Below are positions 1-11,212 of a DNA stretch of 62,000 bases, in pieces. The notes under the pieces were generated by a model, which worked only from the letters and a program-made list of their open reading frames with translations, ran no database searches and was not told the origin of the DNA. The stretch comes from Glandiceps talaboti (lineage: Eukaryota; Hemichordata; Enteropneusta; Spengelidae). Position 1 is the stretch's first letter. The number at the start of each line of letters is the position of its first letter. The stretch spans positions 1,265,001-1,327,000 of the forward strand of contig NC_135553.1 of NCBI RefSeq assembly GCF_964340395.1, in the 5' to 3' direction. A program made the translations under genes and the position numbers.

Positions 1-28
1 TTGCATAATCGATAAAATCAACACTCAC

Positions 29-281
29 CAAGTATTGCCATGACAACATCATCACGAAGAATTTCAATCGATCCCCTGGACACAAAGTACAAGGCAGTAA
101 GTCCATCGCCAGAGTGTATGAGTGTATCGCCTGGTCCAGCATGTGTGGTACGGAATTGCATGGATAATGCCTTGAGACAGCCCTGACTGGCTCCTTTGAA
201 AGCCTTGCAATGATTCAGTAGGTTTCTATTCAGATGCAGACATATTTCAGCTTGTAGAAATTCTGGCAGGTCCTTCATGAG
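29..281 (-). CDS. KCNH: KCNH exon: C-linker end and start of CNBH domain
   Basis: 253 bp, phase 0 in and phase 1 out. The minus-strand acceptor is CTACAG at 282 and the donor is G|GTGAGT at 28. It encodes [18 protein letters not shown], then [36 protein letters not shown] and [18 protein letters not shown], colinear with the hERG CNBH domain. The next exon lies outside the window. Confidence 0.95.
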
Positions 282-2999
282 CTGTAGTAAAGGACAATAA
301 ATGTATTTTTTCATCCACATTATCCAATAAAGATAGTTGAAGACTATACAGCCCGATTCAAGTTACCGTTCAGACTCTGTTTCATACAACCACGTCGAAA
401 CCAATAAGAAACTAACTGCACATGCTACACTTGCACTTTAGAATAGTAAGATTGAAAGAATTCAGTTTCTTGCGACATTTTGTCTCAATGAAATTAACTA
501 ATGTGCCACCATGCAGACATCAAATGAAGACGTCAAAACTTTGGCACCCGCTTGTCGGCGTCTAGTTGCAATAATTTTGACAAAATGAAATTGCGAGAAT
601 TCAACATGAAGTTTCTTATTGATTTCTGCATGGTTGTATCAAGCAGAACCGCCGAACAGTAACATGAAACAGACTGTAGTATGTGACTGTGGTTGCACTA
701 GAAACAACAAATTCTATTCATTTGCGAAACAGTCTGATGGAGAAACATACCGACATATTTGCAACATTTTGACAAATACTCGTATCTAAATAATATTCAT
801 GTAATCTCTGGGTATGAGCATTATATTATGTATTCCGATATTTTAAGTCGATCGTAATAAACAAAACAAACCAACAAACAAAACAAAACAAAGTAAAGCA
901 AAGCAAAACAACACAACACAACACAGCAAAACAAAACAAAACAAAGCAAAGCAAAGCAAAATACAACACAGCAAAATAAAACAAAACAAAACAAAACAAA
1001 ACAAAAAAAAACAAAAAAAAACAAAACAAAAAAAAAACATTCAGTGAACAAAGGGAAGACTTAATTGTCCAACCTCAGTCATATCCATTCCATTGGTATA
1101 CGACCACGCATGCTCAAAATATTCCTTCAATCGCTGTCTCAGTGGACTTGGTATAACATGAAATCTGATGAATTCCTTGACTAGGCCAACTTCTTCTTGA
1201 TATCGAGCCATCCCTCGATACAGTCTTTCAATGATGGCCGTCACGTTACCAAAGATAGAAGCATACATCAGTGCTAAGTTATAGAAAATTAAAAAGATAC
1301 ATGTACATTAATAGTCGAAGTTGTAATATAGAACTTTGTTAGATATTTTATTTTATTTTATTCAATTCGGTGTTTGATTTGATTTCATTCGTTGGATTTG
1401 ATTTAGCTCACTCTAGCGAATGGATAACAGAAAGAATGGACAATTCCTGGTTTCAGCACGACAACAGACAAATCAACACATTTTAATAAATAATCGTAAC
1501 GCAGAATAATTAATTTAGAACGAAATAATATTTTGGTTGCTAGATCAATCAACGCTGCTCTAGAGCTAAACAATACAACAGAACAAGTTATTTATTCAAT
1601 CATAATGATGTTATGATGCACAAAGCTCGCATTATTGTATATTTTGTATACTTACAACCAACTAACATAGTTAGGATTGAAAACAACTTCTCGGCATCTG
1701 TGTTTGGTGCAATGTTACCAAACCCAACAGTGGTTAGTGTAGTCAACACGAAGTATAAAGACGACACGTATTTGTTAGTAATTGACGGTCCACTCCCAGT
1801 ACCATTCCTATACCGTTCTTCTGTTTGCTCGGCAAGTAATCCCAACCACCCAGTGTCTGGGTCGTGTAATGTTGCTCGTTCCATGCTTCCTATAGCATGC
1901 CAAACACAGGCTAACCAGTGTGATATTAATGTAAAAGTACACATCAATAACATCAACACAGCCGGTGCGTATTGAGAATAATTTCCCAGTTTTCGGATCA
2001 CGCGAAGAAGTCGAAGTAGACGAGCTGTCTTCAGTAAACCCATTGTTGTCGTTGCCTTAAAGATAGAAACAAACACAGTTGAACTCTAGCATATTGTGAC
2101 TGACTGTGTGTGATAGTCAATGAAAGATATGACGAGCACACGACACTTCAAGTTCACAGTAAGTGGCAACATTAAACTTGTGAACTGAAGGACCGTAATA
2201 CCTACGCATCAAATTTTGGATTGTTTTCATAATATCAATTTGGATAAGATTTTAACGCACTATCATTTACAGAGTGGTCGGGACTTGTGTTCATGACAAT
2301 AACGGCAATCGTTCTGAATTAAAGCGAAGACAGTGAGAAGACTTAAAGGCCGACAGTCATAATTTGCTCATGCGCAAAACGTTTCCAAGAACGTGTATTT
2401 GATTTCGGGTATAAAGTGACTTTTATATGATTCATCTGTTGCACATCGTTTTTTTTCTGGATTTGCGATATGCACATGCGCAAATGCTCACCGTGGTCCT
2501 TTAAGTACAATTTAAAAGTATGAGTCGTACGTCTTACCCCTTCTGTCGAGGATCCAAATAGTAGTAGATCAAATGGTATAGCTGCCAAGGCGTCGATAGC
2601 AAACCAGCCTTTTAAGTACGTAATAGCAATCTTCTTCGGATGTGAGATGACTTCATGGTGTTTATTGACATAAGTTGTTCGAAAGTTGATAAAAATATCC
2701 ACAATAAACATACAGTCCACGAGAAGATCAATAATAATAAGTGGGTCGCCATATCGATTAGATACACCACCCCCACCACGTGTTTCAGGGTCCTTATTAA
2801 GGATAATCTGTACTTGGTCATTTTGAATGAGGAAAGCCGCTGCATATGGTGTGAATATTGCAGTGTATATAACAAGTAACAATACAATCCAGTCCCACAC
2901 AGCTTTGAAGGGTGAATAATGTAAGATGGTAAATTTATGTATTCTTGGTCTGGGTGGTTTGTACTCTGGTACTCCCACAATGTCAGCGATGATAGACGG
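29..2999 (-). CDS. KCNH: ERG-type voltage-gated K+ channel (KCNH2/6/7 group), partial, four exons
   Basis: This is a plasma-membrane tetrameric potassium channel subunit that repolarises excitable cells. Coding exons, in transcript order, are 2999-2538, 2055-1656, 1273-1074 and 281-29 on the minus strand. Phases join cleanly (0/0, 1/2, 0/0) and give about 438 residues. S1 follows the ERG signature [14 protein letters not shown]2 and S3 ([23 protein letters not shown]) are also ERG-like rather than EAG- or ELK-like. S4 has regularly spaced Arg/Lys ([17 protein letters not shown]), the pore reads LTTVGFGN, and S6 reads [11 protein letters not shown]. The C-linker and the start of the CNBH domain follow. 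The gene runs off the left edge, inside the CNBH domain. N-terminal exons (PAS, pre-S1) were not found up to the start of WDR90, so they are short, divergent, absent or elsewhere. ERG subfamily is seen directly; which vertebrate paralogue it matches cannot be said. Confidence 0.95.
371..676. mobile_element. foldback (MITE-like) element in KCNH intron
   Basis: The two halves are imperfect reverse complements. 386-413 pairs with 610-637 (28 bp, about 4 mismatches). The ends share CTGTTTCAT / ATGAAACAG (about 377-385 and 664-672). The centre (about 500-545) closes as GTGCCA...TGGCAC. No coding sequence is seen. No clear target-site duplication was identified, so element limits are approximate. 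Confidence 0.55.
857..1037. repeat. (CAAAA)n-like A-rich low-complexity tract
   Basis: About 180 bp of AAAACA/AAGCA/AACAC words in the KCNH intron, starting about 37 bp past the exon 1273-1074 donor. Open frames over it are composition artefacts. Confidence 0.9.
1074..1273 (-). CDS. KCNH: KCNH exon: end of S6 and C-linker
   Basis: 200 bp, phase 2-base start (completing Ser) and phase 0 out. The minus-strand acceptor is CTTAG at 1274. It encodes [19 protein letters not shown], then the C-linker [16 protein letters not shown] and [15 protein letters not shown]. The two S6 aromatics equivalent to hERG Y652 and F656, which form the drug-binding cavity in hERG, are kept. The donor, GAG|GTTGGA, is weak, but it is the only choice that joins the next exon in frame with the family alignment. 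Confidence 0.92.
1656..2055 (-). CDS. KCNH: KCNH exon: S4, S5, turret, pore helix, selectivity filter, first half of S6
   Basis: 400 bp, phase 0 in and phase 1 out. The minus-strand acceptor is CTTTAAG at 2056 and the donor is GTAAGT at 1655. It carries the voltage sensor ([14 protein letters not shown]), S5 ([19 protein letters not shown]), and a long ERG-like turret with an N-glycosylation sequon (NGT) where hERG has NSS. The pore is [20 protein letters not shown]. Relative to hERG, the S620, S621, S624 and S631 positions are Thr, Thr, Thr and Ala. Confidence 0.95.
2538..2999 (-). CDS. KCNH: KCNH exon: pre-S1 through S3
   Basis: 462 bp, phase 0 at both ends. The minus-strand acceptor is TGTTTTCAG (AG at 3001-3000) and the donor is GGG|GTAAGA at 2537. 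The exon encodes [20 protein letters not shown], then S1 ([18 protein letters not shown]), a long S1-S2 linker with a GGGG run, S2 ([17 protein letters not shown]) and S3 ([16 protein letters not shown]). The S1-S2 linker lacks the Cys pair of vertebrate hERG. Confidence 0.95.
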
Positions 3000-3059
3000 C
3001 TGAAAACAAATCAGATTCATAAATATCAACAGAATTAAATAAATTAATGAATTAACATG

Positions 3060-3427
3060 GACAAATATTATTACTGCTAAACTGTGGCATCATCTTCCAT
3101 CTGATCTTTGGTTATTTAGAGAATTTTGAGGCATTCAAGGCAAGTCTTAAAACGTTCATATTTCGTCAATGTTATTGTTGAAATGGTTCAACAATAATAA
3201 AATTGACGAAATTTTGATGTTGTGGGTTTCTGTGCTGTGTGTTGTATTGTTTCTTTTGTTGTTTTTAATCAAACTGTTGTGATTTTATGATGTGATGTTC
3301 TTGGCAGTTTTTTATGTATTTTTTCTCTGAATCATGTTTTTAAATTTTGTGACTTGTTATGTACAGACTGTTGAGACATTTGTTGTGTTATGGTCTTTAA
3401 ACAATAAATGATTATTATTATTATTAA
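3060..3427 (+). mobile_element. degenerate 3' end of a non-LTR retrotransposon (LINE)
   Basis: Around 3088-3185 two frames together read [12 protein letters not shown] then EAFKASLKTFIF followed by a stop. This resembles the C-terminal tail of LINE reverse transcriptases (the SLPSDLR...FK..LKT.LF type). A T-rich 3' UTR follows, ending in AACAATAAATG and a short (ATT)n tail at about 3410-3427, typical of CR1/L2-like elements. It has a frameshift and stops, so it is dead. It lies about 60 bp upstream (in transcript sense) of the S1 exon of KCNH. Confidence 0.6.
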
Positions 3428-4571
3428 GTATGGGCACAGGACAAAAGGAAAGTGGTTTATTAAGTCTTTGCAAGTGACGAAGTGTCGACTACGATATTAG
3501 ACTAGCATGAGATGATTTCTTTTTATCTAACCTGAAGGCACATCGATTAATATTGATAGGCCTTGGTGTGGGCAAGTAGGCGAGGAGTCACAATTGCCAC
3601 TCTTACTTTTACGATATTGTCTACTTTATGACCGGATCTCACTCAAAGTATTCACACTGATACCTATACAGATACGATTTACTGAACTCGGCGACTTATC
3701 TAATGATCCCCTGCCTGCAAACTCTGTGAACCACTTAACGGTAATAATTACATTCAAAACCTTCCGCTAACACATGCTAAGTAACCTCATACACGTAAGA
3801 CGACCGACTCCAATAACACAGCTGCTTTAATACTCGCTTCAAAAGTACGCGTACAGTTGAACGTTATTACTACGGACACAAAGTACAGACACAGACGCAT
3901 GCACACATACACTACATGCACACACACACACACACACACACAATATCGTATATACTTTATAGAATATTGATATATATATATATGTTAACGCCATCTTGAA
4001 ATGCTAATATATGTTTTTATAAATGGCGTATACACCAGACCGTATTCGAATTTAATGAATACATGTAACCTGGTCAGTTACGTGAATACATCAATGACAT
4101 TTATGACGATACAATAAATGTAACTGTGATGACCTTAGGTGACCCAAGCTAGATAGAACTCAGTGACGCGTCATCCGTGTCAATATTAATACACGAACGT
4201 TTATGCTATATCGATAACATGAAAACCTCTAGTGCTAACTTGAACAGGGCTTCCTAGAGATGTTTCAAAGAGTCATTCAAGCATTACAGAAATGACAGCT
4301 GCTATAAGACTTCAACAAGAGCAATAGCAGATTTCTATTTATGCTATTAAATAATTGCATATATTAGTAAACTTTTTCATTTTCAGGGATGAATAAAAGT
4401 CGATCTATGGCAACAGTTGATAATATTGTACTTTATTTCAGGCGTTTAATCATATTCCTATCTCTAACACAACCCTATTCCTTGATGCATGAATGTAATA
4501 CATTAATGTATATAACAGCTTGATCTAATGCGACTCTTTTTACACCATACACTGATCAATGTGAATTTTAT
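3428..4571. other. non-coding stretch, simple repeats only
   Basis: No supportable exon. Contains a short (CA)n at about 3916-3940 and a (TA)n run at about 3968-3982. Confidence 0.5.
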
Positions 4572-4715
4572 TAGTCCATGGGCCAGAGGGGGTTACCAAA
4601 ATGTTCACTGTTAACATTTTGTTTCTCATTCAGTAGTCTCCAATGAACAAAAAAATACCTATGTTGGAGGTTTGTGGGGGGGGGTGAACGGTAACCCCCT
4701 CTGGCCCATGGACTA
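4572..4715. mobile_element. 144-bp MITE-like element with perfect 26-bp terminal inverted repeats
   Basis: 4572-4597 is the exact reverse complement of 4690-4715; the arm starts TAGTCCATGGGCC. If the outermost TA is a target duplication, the element is 140 bp flanked by TA, as for Tc1/mariner-type MITEs. The interior (about 90 bp) has no coding capacity and includes a G9 run. Confidence 0.7.
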
Positions 4716-4773
4716 TATGGATATGCACTGTAAATACATCAAACTATAACATTTAAAATATCTGTTATGGACG

Positions 4774-4875
<102 letters not shown>

Positions 4876-4889
4876 ACGAACACTTATTT

Positions 4890-5838
4890 TATCAGCATTG
4901 CTTAAGAATAACACCCATATTCTATCTTTATTTGTTTTCTACATCTGTTTGCGGGGGGGGGGTCTGTTAAAAACGAGCCTGAGTACACAAGATACATGTT
5001 GGGTGCAATGATCTTTAGTCGTGCCGAATTTTATTGCTGTCTTTCTCCTAAATGATTCACTGAGTGTCTTGAATCTACATGTATCATTGCCATGAATGGA
5101 ACACCACTATCTCTCTTTCTATCGGTGTTGTACGAAAATTATTATTTTCCGTAAAATTTGTGAACCACTCAAATAATCTATTATTTAAAATCAATGGGCC
5201 ATGACAGACTCGTACATAAACCTAGCTTTCATAACTTGTGTATCAATAATTATAAAATAGGATGTGTCACAACTTCAATCTACTATTTGAAATGTCCTTC
5301 ATCATTGAAACAGAACTGTTTATGTCACATAGCTTAATGTCTAGCTCGCCTACAATGGCGGAATATTGATCGCATGAATACGAGTGCTGACAATCAACGA
5401 TACGATATGGCACGTAGTCATGTCGCAAATAGCAATACGGTATTCGTATCATGCAGTTACAGTCAAGCGGAAAATCTGTCACTATTTTACTCGGCTTCTC
5501 TGAGATTCCTATGATAAGTCAAGCAACTAGAACTATGGACTGCCACTGTGTAGTAATTTCAAGACTGAGTGAAACCATCTTTTTATGATTTAAAGGGTTA
5601 TATGGCAAAGAGTTGTAGTTTACGCCGTGTAACTTTCAAATTACATTATGAAATGGTGGTAGTGTTTGACAGGATATCGTGTACGTGAAGAGTACTGTAC
5701 AACTATGTATACATACAATAATACAGAAATTATCAATGTAGAAATGACTGTGATCAGATCGTCCTTCTATCAATGTCCAACAATTAAAGCTGGCTTTGTA
5801 TTTCCTTCTCACACTATCAAATTAACATAAATGAGCTC

Positions 5839-5913
<75 letters not shown>

Positions 5914-8188
5914 TAGCCACAGCACACATCAGGATGCAACTTACAAAAAGACATATACTGAACACACGATATTCGTCTGTACTGTTAAAGAGATGACGTG
6001 GAGAACTTTTTTAATTTGCATCCTGCTGTGTGCTGTGAACTTATATGTTATAATAGAGGATTTTTCGGCACCTTCAATTTCAATGTCAAGTGTCTACCAC
6101 TGATAATGACATTCAGGTCACTGTATTTCTAATCAACAATGGTAAATGGTTGTACTTTGATAAATACAGAGTTACAATATTGATATTTCTATCCCGCCGA
6201 GTGTCGTTATGTGATGCGTCATATAAGCGCGATTCTAAAAGCAAAGGCGAAGCCCGATACCAAATATTTAATTCTTTGAATTTCTGTGATTCAGAATGTC
6301 CATACATTTTTTTCCAACTTGTGCACAGCGATCAATGCATGCATCACAACAGTTAAACATGCTATCCAATGAACAATACGTCTGATCGGGTATTCAGATA
6401 GTCAGTTATTATTATGCCTTGTATCTGATCGTTATGATACTAAATATTTACACAAATAAATTAAATGGCATCTGAAATAAATTCCCAAATGTCTCTCAGC
6501 TCATAAAGATGTCCACATGAAGCTTACATTTAGAATATTTGGATGAAACTAGGGAATACACGATATAAATATAATAAATCATTCATACTGAACATACGCA
6601 ATTGGCGATCATGGTATCGACCTAATCGTCTGCATGAATTACAAACAAACAAACATTTTTATTGTAAAAATATGTCAGGACATAATAACAAGAATTGTTA
6701 TGTTCGTGTGTTTGTGTTTACTTTTTCGCATTATGCTGCAATTCCAGAGACACGGACACATATTACATGTAAGGTCTATATTTCCCAATAAATTATTTTT
6801 TATAAACTATTAGTCCTGTACCAAAGTGCTGCACAGATTAGTCTACATCATAAAGGTATGTGTGTTTGTTTGTTTTTAGTTTACTTGATTGCACTCAGTG
6901 CGATCTCGACACACGGATACATATTAGTAAGATTTACGTGCAAGGCCTGTATGTGTTTATTCCATCATGTTCATTTTAATGTTACCATAGTTTCTATCAA
7001 GTCACGTAAATTATGACAAAATTGTACATGTTTAGAATTTATTATTAAGTGTGCTAAAAAGCAGGAGGTGCAAATTATCCCTCCAATTTAGCCATAATGA
7101 ACCAATCCCAATTTAAAGTATAGAGCTGTTGACGCAAACTATGTATAAGCTCATTGCAAATAGGACTATCCCATTTGATTACAGGTGTAGTTCAAATTAT
7201 CTTAATATTCGTAGAAAGTTATAATCTAAAGCTGTGCACATGGTGATTAGAGATACGCCTGATAAAGTGTAAATACATTGCAATAACGGGTATCCAGCAA
7301 CTTGAAGATAGAATGATGACAGGCGAGATGTGTGAACCATTCTCGTAATCAGGTCACAAGACAGAGTTGACGACAATTAAATTTAAAGCCATCATTTCAT
7401 TTCCGTAACCAGTAAAGCTGACGACAGTTTTAGTATCAGAATTGCCTGCAATACTGAAATGCATTCTCACAATCAACAGAACATTCTTCCGATGACGTAA
7501 TGTACCTCTTGCCGGAGGATGGCGCCGTAAAAAGGTGTGTGGTTTTTCGACGATGGTTGAAATGAGGCTAGCACTTCCAACAATGTATGATACAGTGTGA
7601 TTATCGAGTACTCCTAAAACGATATGACCTAGCTGATTGACGTTTCCAGTAGACACGCAATTCTATTTTAGTAATATGGATATAAAAAGTGAAATTAACT
7701 GATAATGCAGGTCAATCGTATTACATTTGGACCAGTTTTCATCTCGACAGGTTCATTTCAAACGCCCACACTAAATCGTTCGTTCTAAATTGAAAATTGT
7801 AATTTCAAAGTTCATAATAATAATGATAGATTATTTTGATCGGCCAAGGTGCAACCAAGACGCTTTGTGAAACGAGGACAATCACTCGGTACCACAAAAT
7901 TCATTTATCTGGTAAAGTAGTTGTCAAATTATATTTATTTATTATTTATAAATTAAACTGCCTGAATACAACTCATCGCTCCATTAGCCGTAGACATTCC
8001 AATCACACCTCCTTAGTGTCACAGTGCAGTGTTGATAAAGAATAATGCCTATATTTGCAACTCTATGTAAAATCTCTTAGGTCATGATGATCTGCAAATG
8101 TAATTTCTAGACCCATAGGGAGAAACAAATCACAACTGTACACACCCTATACATTACACTTCACAAGTACATTTGTTTTTCAATACAC
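4890..8188. other. gene-free stretch
   Basis: Short open frames only, with no recognisable domain and no splice-compatible homologous exon. Apart from the (CAGA)n tract listed separately I see nothing organised here. Confidence 0.45.
5838..5912. repeat. (CAGA)n microsatellite
   Basis: About 18 copies of the tetranucleotide ACAG. Confidence 0.97.
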
Positions 8189-8345
8189 AAGCCAGCAAAC
8201 TATAAAAACCCACCCGTGACAACTTTCGTCCAACCTTGTTAGTGTAATAACACAAGCTACACAAGCCTACAAACTATAATAACACAACCCGTGACAACTT
8301 TCGTCCAACCTTGTTAGTGTAATAACGCAAGCTACATAAGTTACC
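8189..8345. repeat. 75-bp tandem duplication (about 2 copies)
   Basis: CCCGTGACAACTTTCGTCC and its flanks recur at 8213 and 8288 (period 75). The copies differ by only a few bases. Non-coding. Confidence 0.85.
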
Positions 8346-8667
8346 AAACTATCAAACACTTTTTAAATATTAATTTTAGGATACAGGTGTGACAAACCAT
8401 GCAAATACATGAGAATGTATGCTCATAACTGCAATTATGTGTAAGCTAGAGGAACTCTTTACTACTTTTGGCATCATAATTTTTAGAAGACAAATGAAAT
8501 GAATTGTGCAAAATGTGGAACAACCTGCATTGAGCATATTGATTTAGATTTTACAATTGTGCAACTTTCTTTGTACAAATGAAAATATGTATATAAGATG
8601 TAACGGCAATCATGATGTATAATCTTTGTTAGCAATTCTTAACAAGCCATTACTGTATCTGTATTAG

Positions 8668-9276
8668 CACTATTCCATAAACCGAACTACAGCACAGTAT
8701 CTGTACTATTCCATAAACCGAACTACACCACAGTATCGGCACTATTCCATAAATCGAACTACTGCACAGTATATGCACTATTCCATAAACCGAACTACAC
8801 CACAGTATCGGCACTATTCCATAAACCGAACTACAGCACATTATCTGCTATATTCCATAAACCGAACTACTGCACAGTATCTGCACTATTCCATAAACCG
8901 AACTACTGCACAGTATCTGCTATATTCCATAAACCAAACTACACCACAGTATCTGCTATATTCCATAAACCGAACTCCAGCACAGTATCTGCAATATTCC
9001 ATAAACCGAACTACAGCACATTATCTGCTATATTCCATAAACCAAACTACACCACAGTATCGGCACTATTCCATAAACCGAACTACTGCACAGTATATGC
9101 ACTATTCCATAAACCGAACTACCGCACAGTATCTGCACTATTCCATAAACCAAACTACACCACAGTATCTCCACTATTCCATAAACCGAACTACCGCACA
9201 GTATATGCACTATTCCATAAACCAAACTACAACACAGTATCTATACTATTCCATAAACCGAACTACACCACATTAC
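8668..9276. repeat. 36-bp minisatellite, about 17 copies
   Basis: The unit core is ATTCCATAAACCGAACTAC plus a CAGTATCTGCACT-like variable part, period 36. Because 36 is a multiple of 3 and the unit lacks stops, it gives a 207-residue open frame (YSINRTTAQYLH repeats) on plus and shorter ones on minus. Nothing else suggests it is translated. Confidence 0.92.
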
Positions 9277-10749
9277 AATTTAGTTTTCAATCTCATATGT
9301 GCAAGGAGGTATTTCGGTAAGGACATCTGTTATGTCAACACAACATTACAATATGTTTTATACATTAATCATACAACTGCATATCGGCATTTCTAATGGT
9401 GAAGACATGTAGTAATGTAAACATTTCAGTTTTTGAGTAGTACACAGTAATGGGAATCACAGACTTGCATCAAATACATTTCAGTGTCTATGTTTGAGAT
9501 GATTTCGGTTTCAACATCTACCTTTTAACTTACGAATATCGTATTGTTTTCCTGCGTTAATTATCAGCTTGTAATATCAGACAGCTCATTATATGATGTG
9601 TGAATGTGATGTCACGGTGCTTTGTTCTTATGTGACGCCATATGCTTTACTATACAGATAAATAACTATATAAATAAATAAATAGATAAATAAATAAATA
9701 AATAAGGTAAGTGTAAAGCTATCAACATTGTTAATGCTACGAAAATAGAAATGATGGATTATTTCTGATTGACAAGTTACAGCTCCCTGCAGGCCTGTCT
9801 ATCTAGTAGATATAGAACAATTATCTCCTATAAAACCTAAGTTGAAGTCATGAACAAAAGTCCCCATCATACAAATGGTAATTTCGAGATGAAGGACATA
9901 TTGGAGGAATATGCAGAATTGGCAACGAGGTCAGTGTCTGGAGAATAAATCTGATAGTGGCTGTCTATATGTTATGGTAGTTACAATGGTAGAGGTTTTA
10001 TAGCAGCACGTGACGTTGCCATCTGAAAACTGTTGAGTTTGCTTGCTGTTGACAGACAACCAATGTGATACACATGTGAAATATAACATCTAGTGATCTA
10101 TTTGGTACTAGTAATAGTTAATCTTTGTACATTGTACTTACCTCTTTGATTTCTGAAATCGCCATGGTGTCAATTACTTACTGTTTTCTGTAAGATATAA
10201 ACAATCATACATATTTTTAGTTATATTACTGCTGTGAATTCACTTCTCTGCTGGCATTACAACTAACAGCAATTGATAGCTGCATTGATGGTGTGTGTGC
10301 GTGTTAATTTACTGGGAATGTGGATGAACTGACGATGTCGAATGTGGTCTTCATTATCTTCAAGTAATTCTCTTACTGTTGACATTTTAGTTTGTTACCC
10401 TTGAAATAAGACACCGCTGCAAATACTCAACAAAGGTGATTGATAGAAATAGAGTTATGAAATAGCTGATGAATTGACCGGCGGGACTGCTTAGATCTCG
10501 TTTATGTCACTACACTTTAACGAAATACGTACTTGGAAAAGAAATGCCATTCACGTTTTTATGTCGATAATAAATGGAATGATGTACAGTTACAACAACT
10601 GTTACTTGCTTCCAACCAAGTTATTGATGATTACGTCCATCACTATTAATGGGACTATATGTTTTTTGACCCAGAAAGGGTTCACGGACAGAATACATCT
10701 AGATAAAATGAAGATGAAAAGCGACTTGCTTTTTACAGTTGCTTGTAAA
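9277..10749. other. gene-free stretch
   Basis: Holds a short (AAAT)n at about 9671-9706. No recognisable coding sequence. Confidence 0.45.
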
Positions 10750-10757
10750 TAAATGAA

Positions 10758-10836
<79 letters not shown>

Positions 10837-10932
10837 ATGAATGAATGAATGAATGAATGAATGAATAAAATAATAAATAAATAAGTAATAAATAAATAAG
10901 TAAATAAATAAAGAAAGAAAGAAAGAAAGAAA
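10750..10932. repeat. (AAAT)n/(GAAT)n/(GAAA)n compound microsatellite
   Basis: About 180 bp of AAAT repeats grading into GAAT and then GAAA tetranucleotides. Confidence 0.95.
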
Positions 10933-11034
10933 CGAGTCCTTAAATAAATATGAAAATTAAAATACGTAAAATTACACTATTATGAAGGAACTCTCAGAGA
11001 TACTCCGTGTGCACGTTTACATATGAAGCCTTAA

Positions 11035-11212
11035 TACGTCGACACATATAGAGTACTACGTCGACACATATAGAGTACTACGTCGGCACATATAGAGTAC
11101 TACGTCGACACATATAGAGTACTACGTCGACACATATAGAGTACTACGTCGACACATACAGCGTACTAGTACATCAATTCAGTCTAACGTCGACACACAG
11201 AGTACTACGTAG
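11035..11212. repeat. 22-bp tandem repeat, about 6 copies plus a degenerate one
   Basis: The unit ACGTCGACACATATAGAGTA plus CT is repeated with few changes from 11035 to about 11167. A diverged copy lies at about 11189-11211. Confidence 0.9.

Noticed and set aside
1613-1975. 120-residue plus-strand frame
   Set aside because: Antisense shadow of the KCNH S4-pore exon.
29-2999. EAG or ELK subfamily channel
   Set aside because: The pore has EAG-like residues, but S1-S3, turret, S6 and CNBH sequences match ERG clearly better.
8668-9276. CRISPR-like array
   Set aside because: Units are contiguous variants without unique spacers, in a eukaryotic genome; it is a minisatellite.
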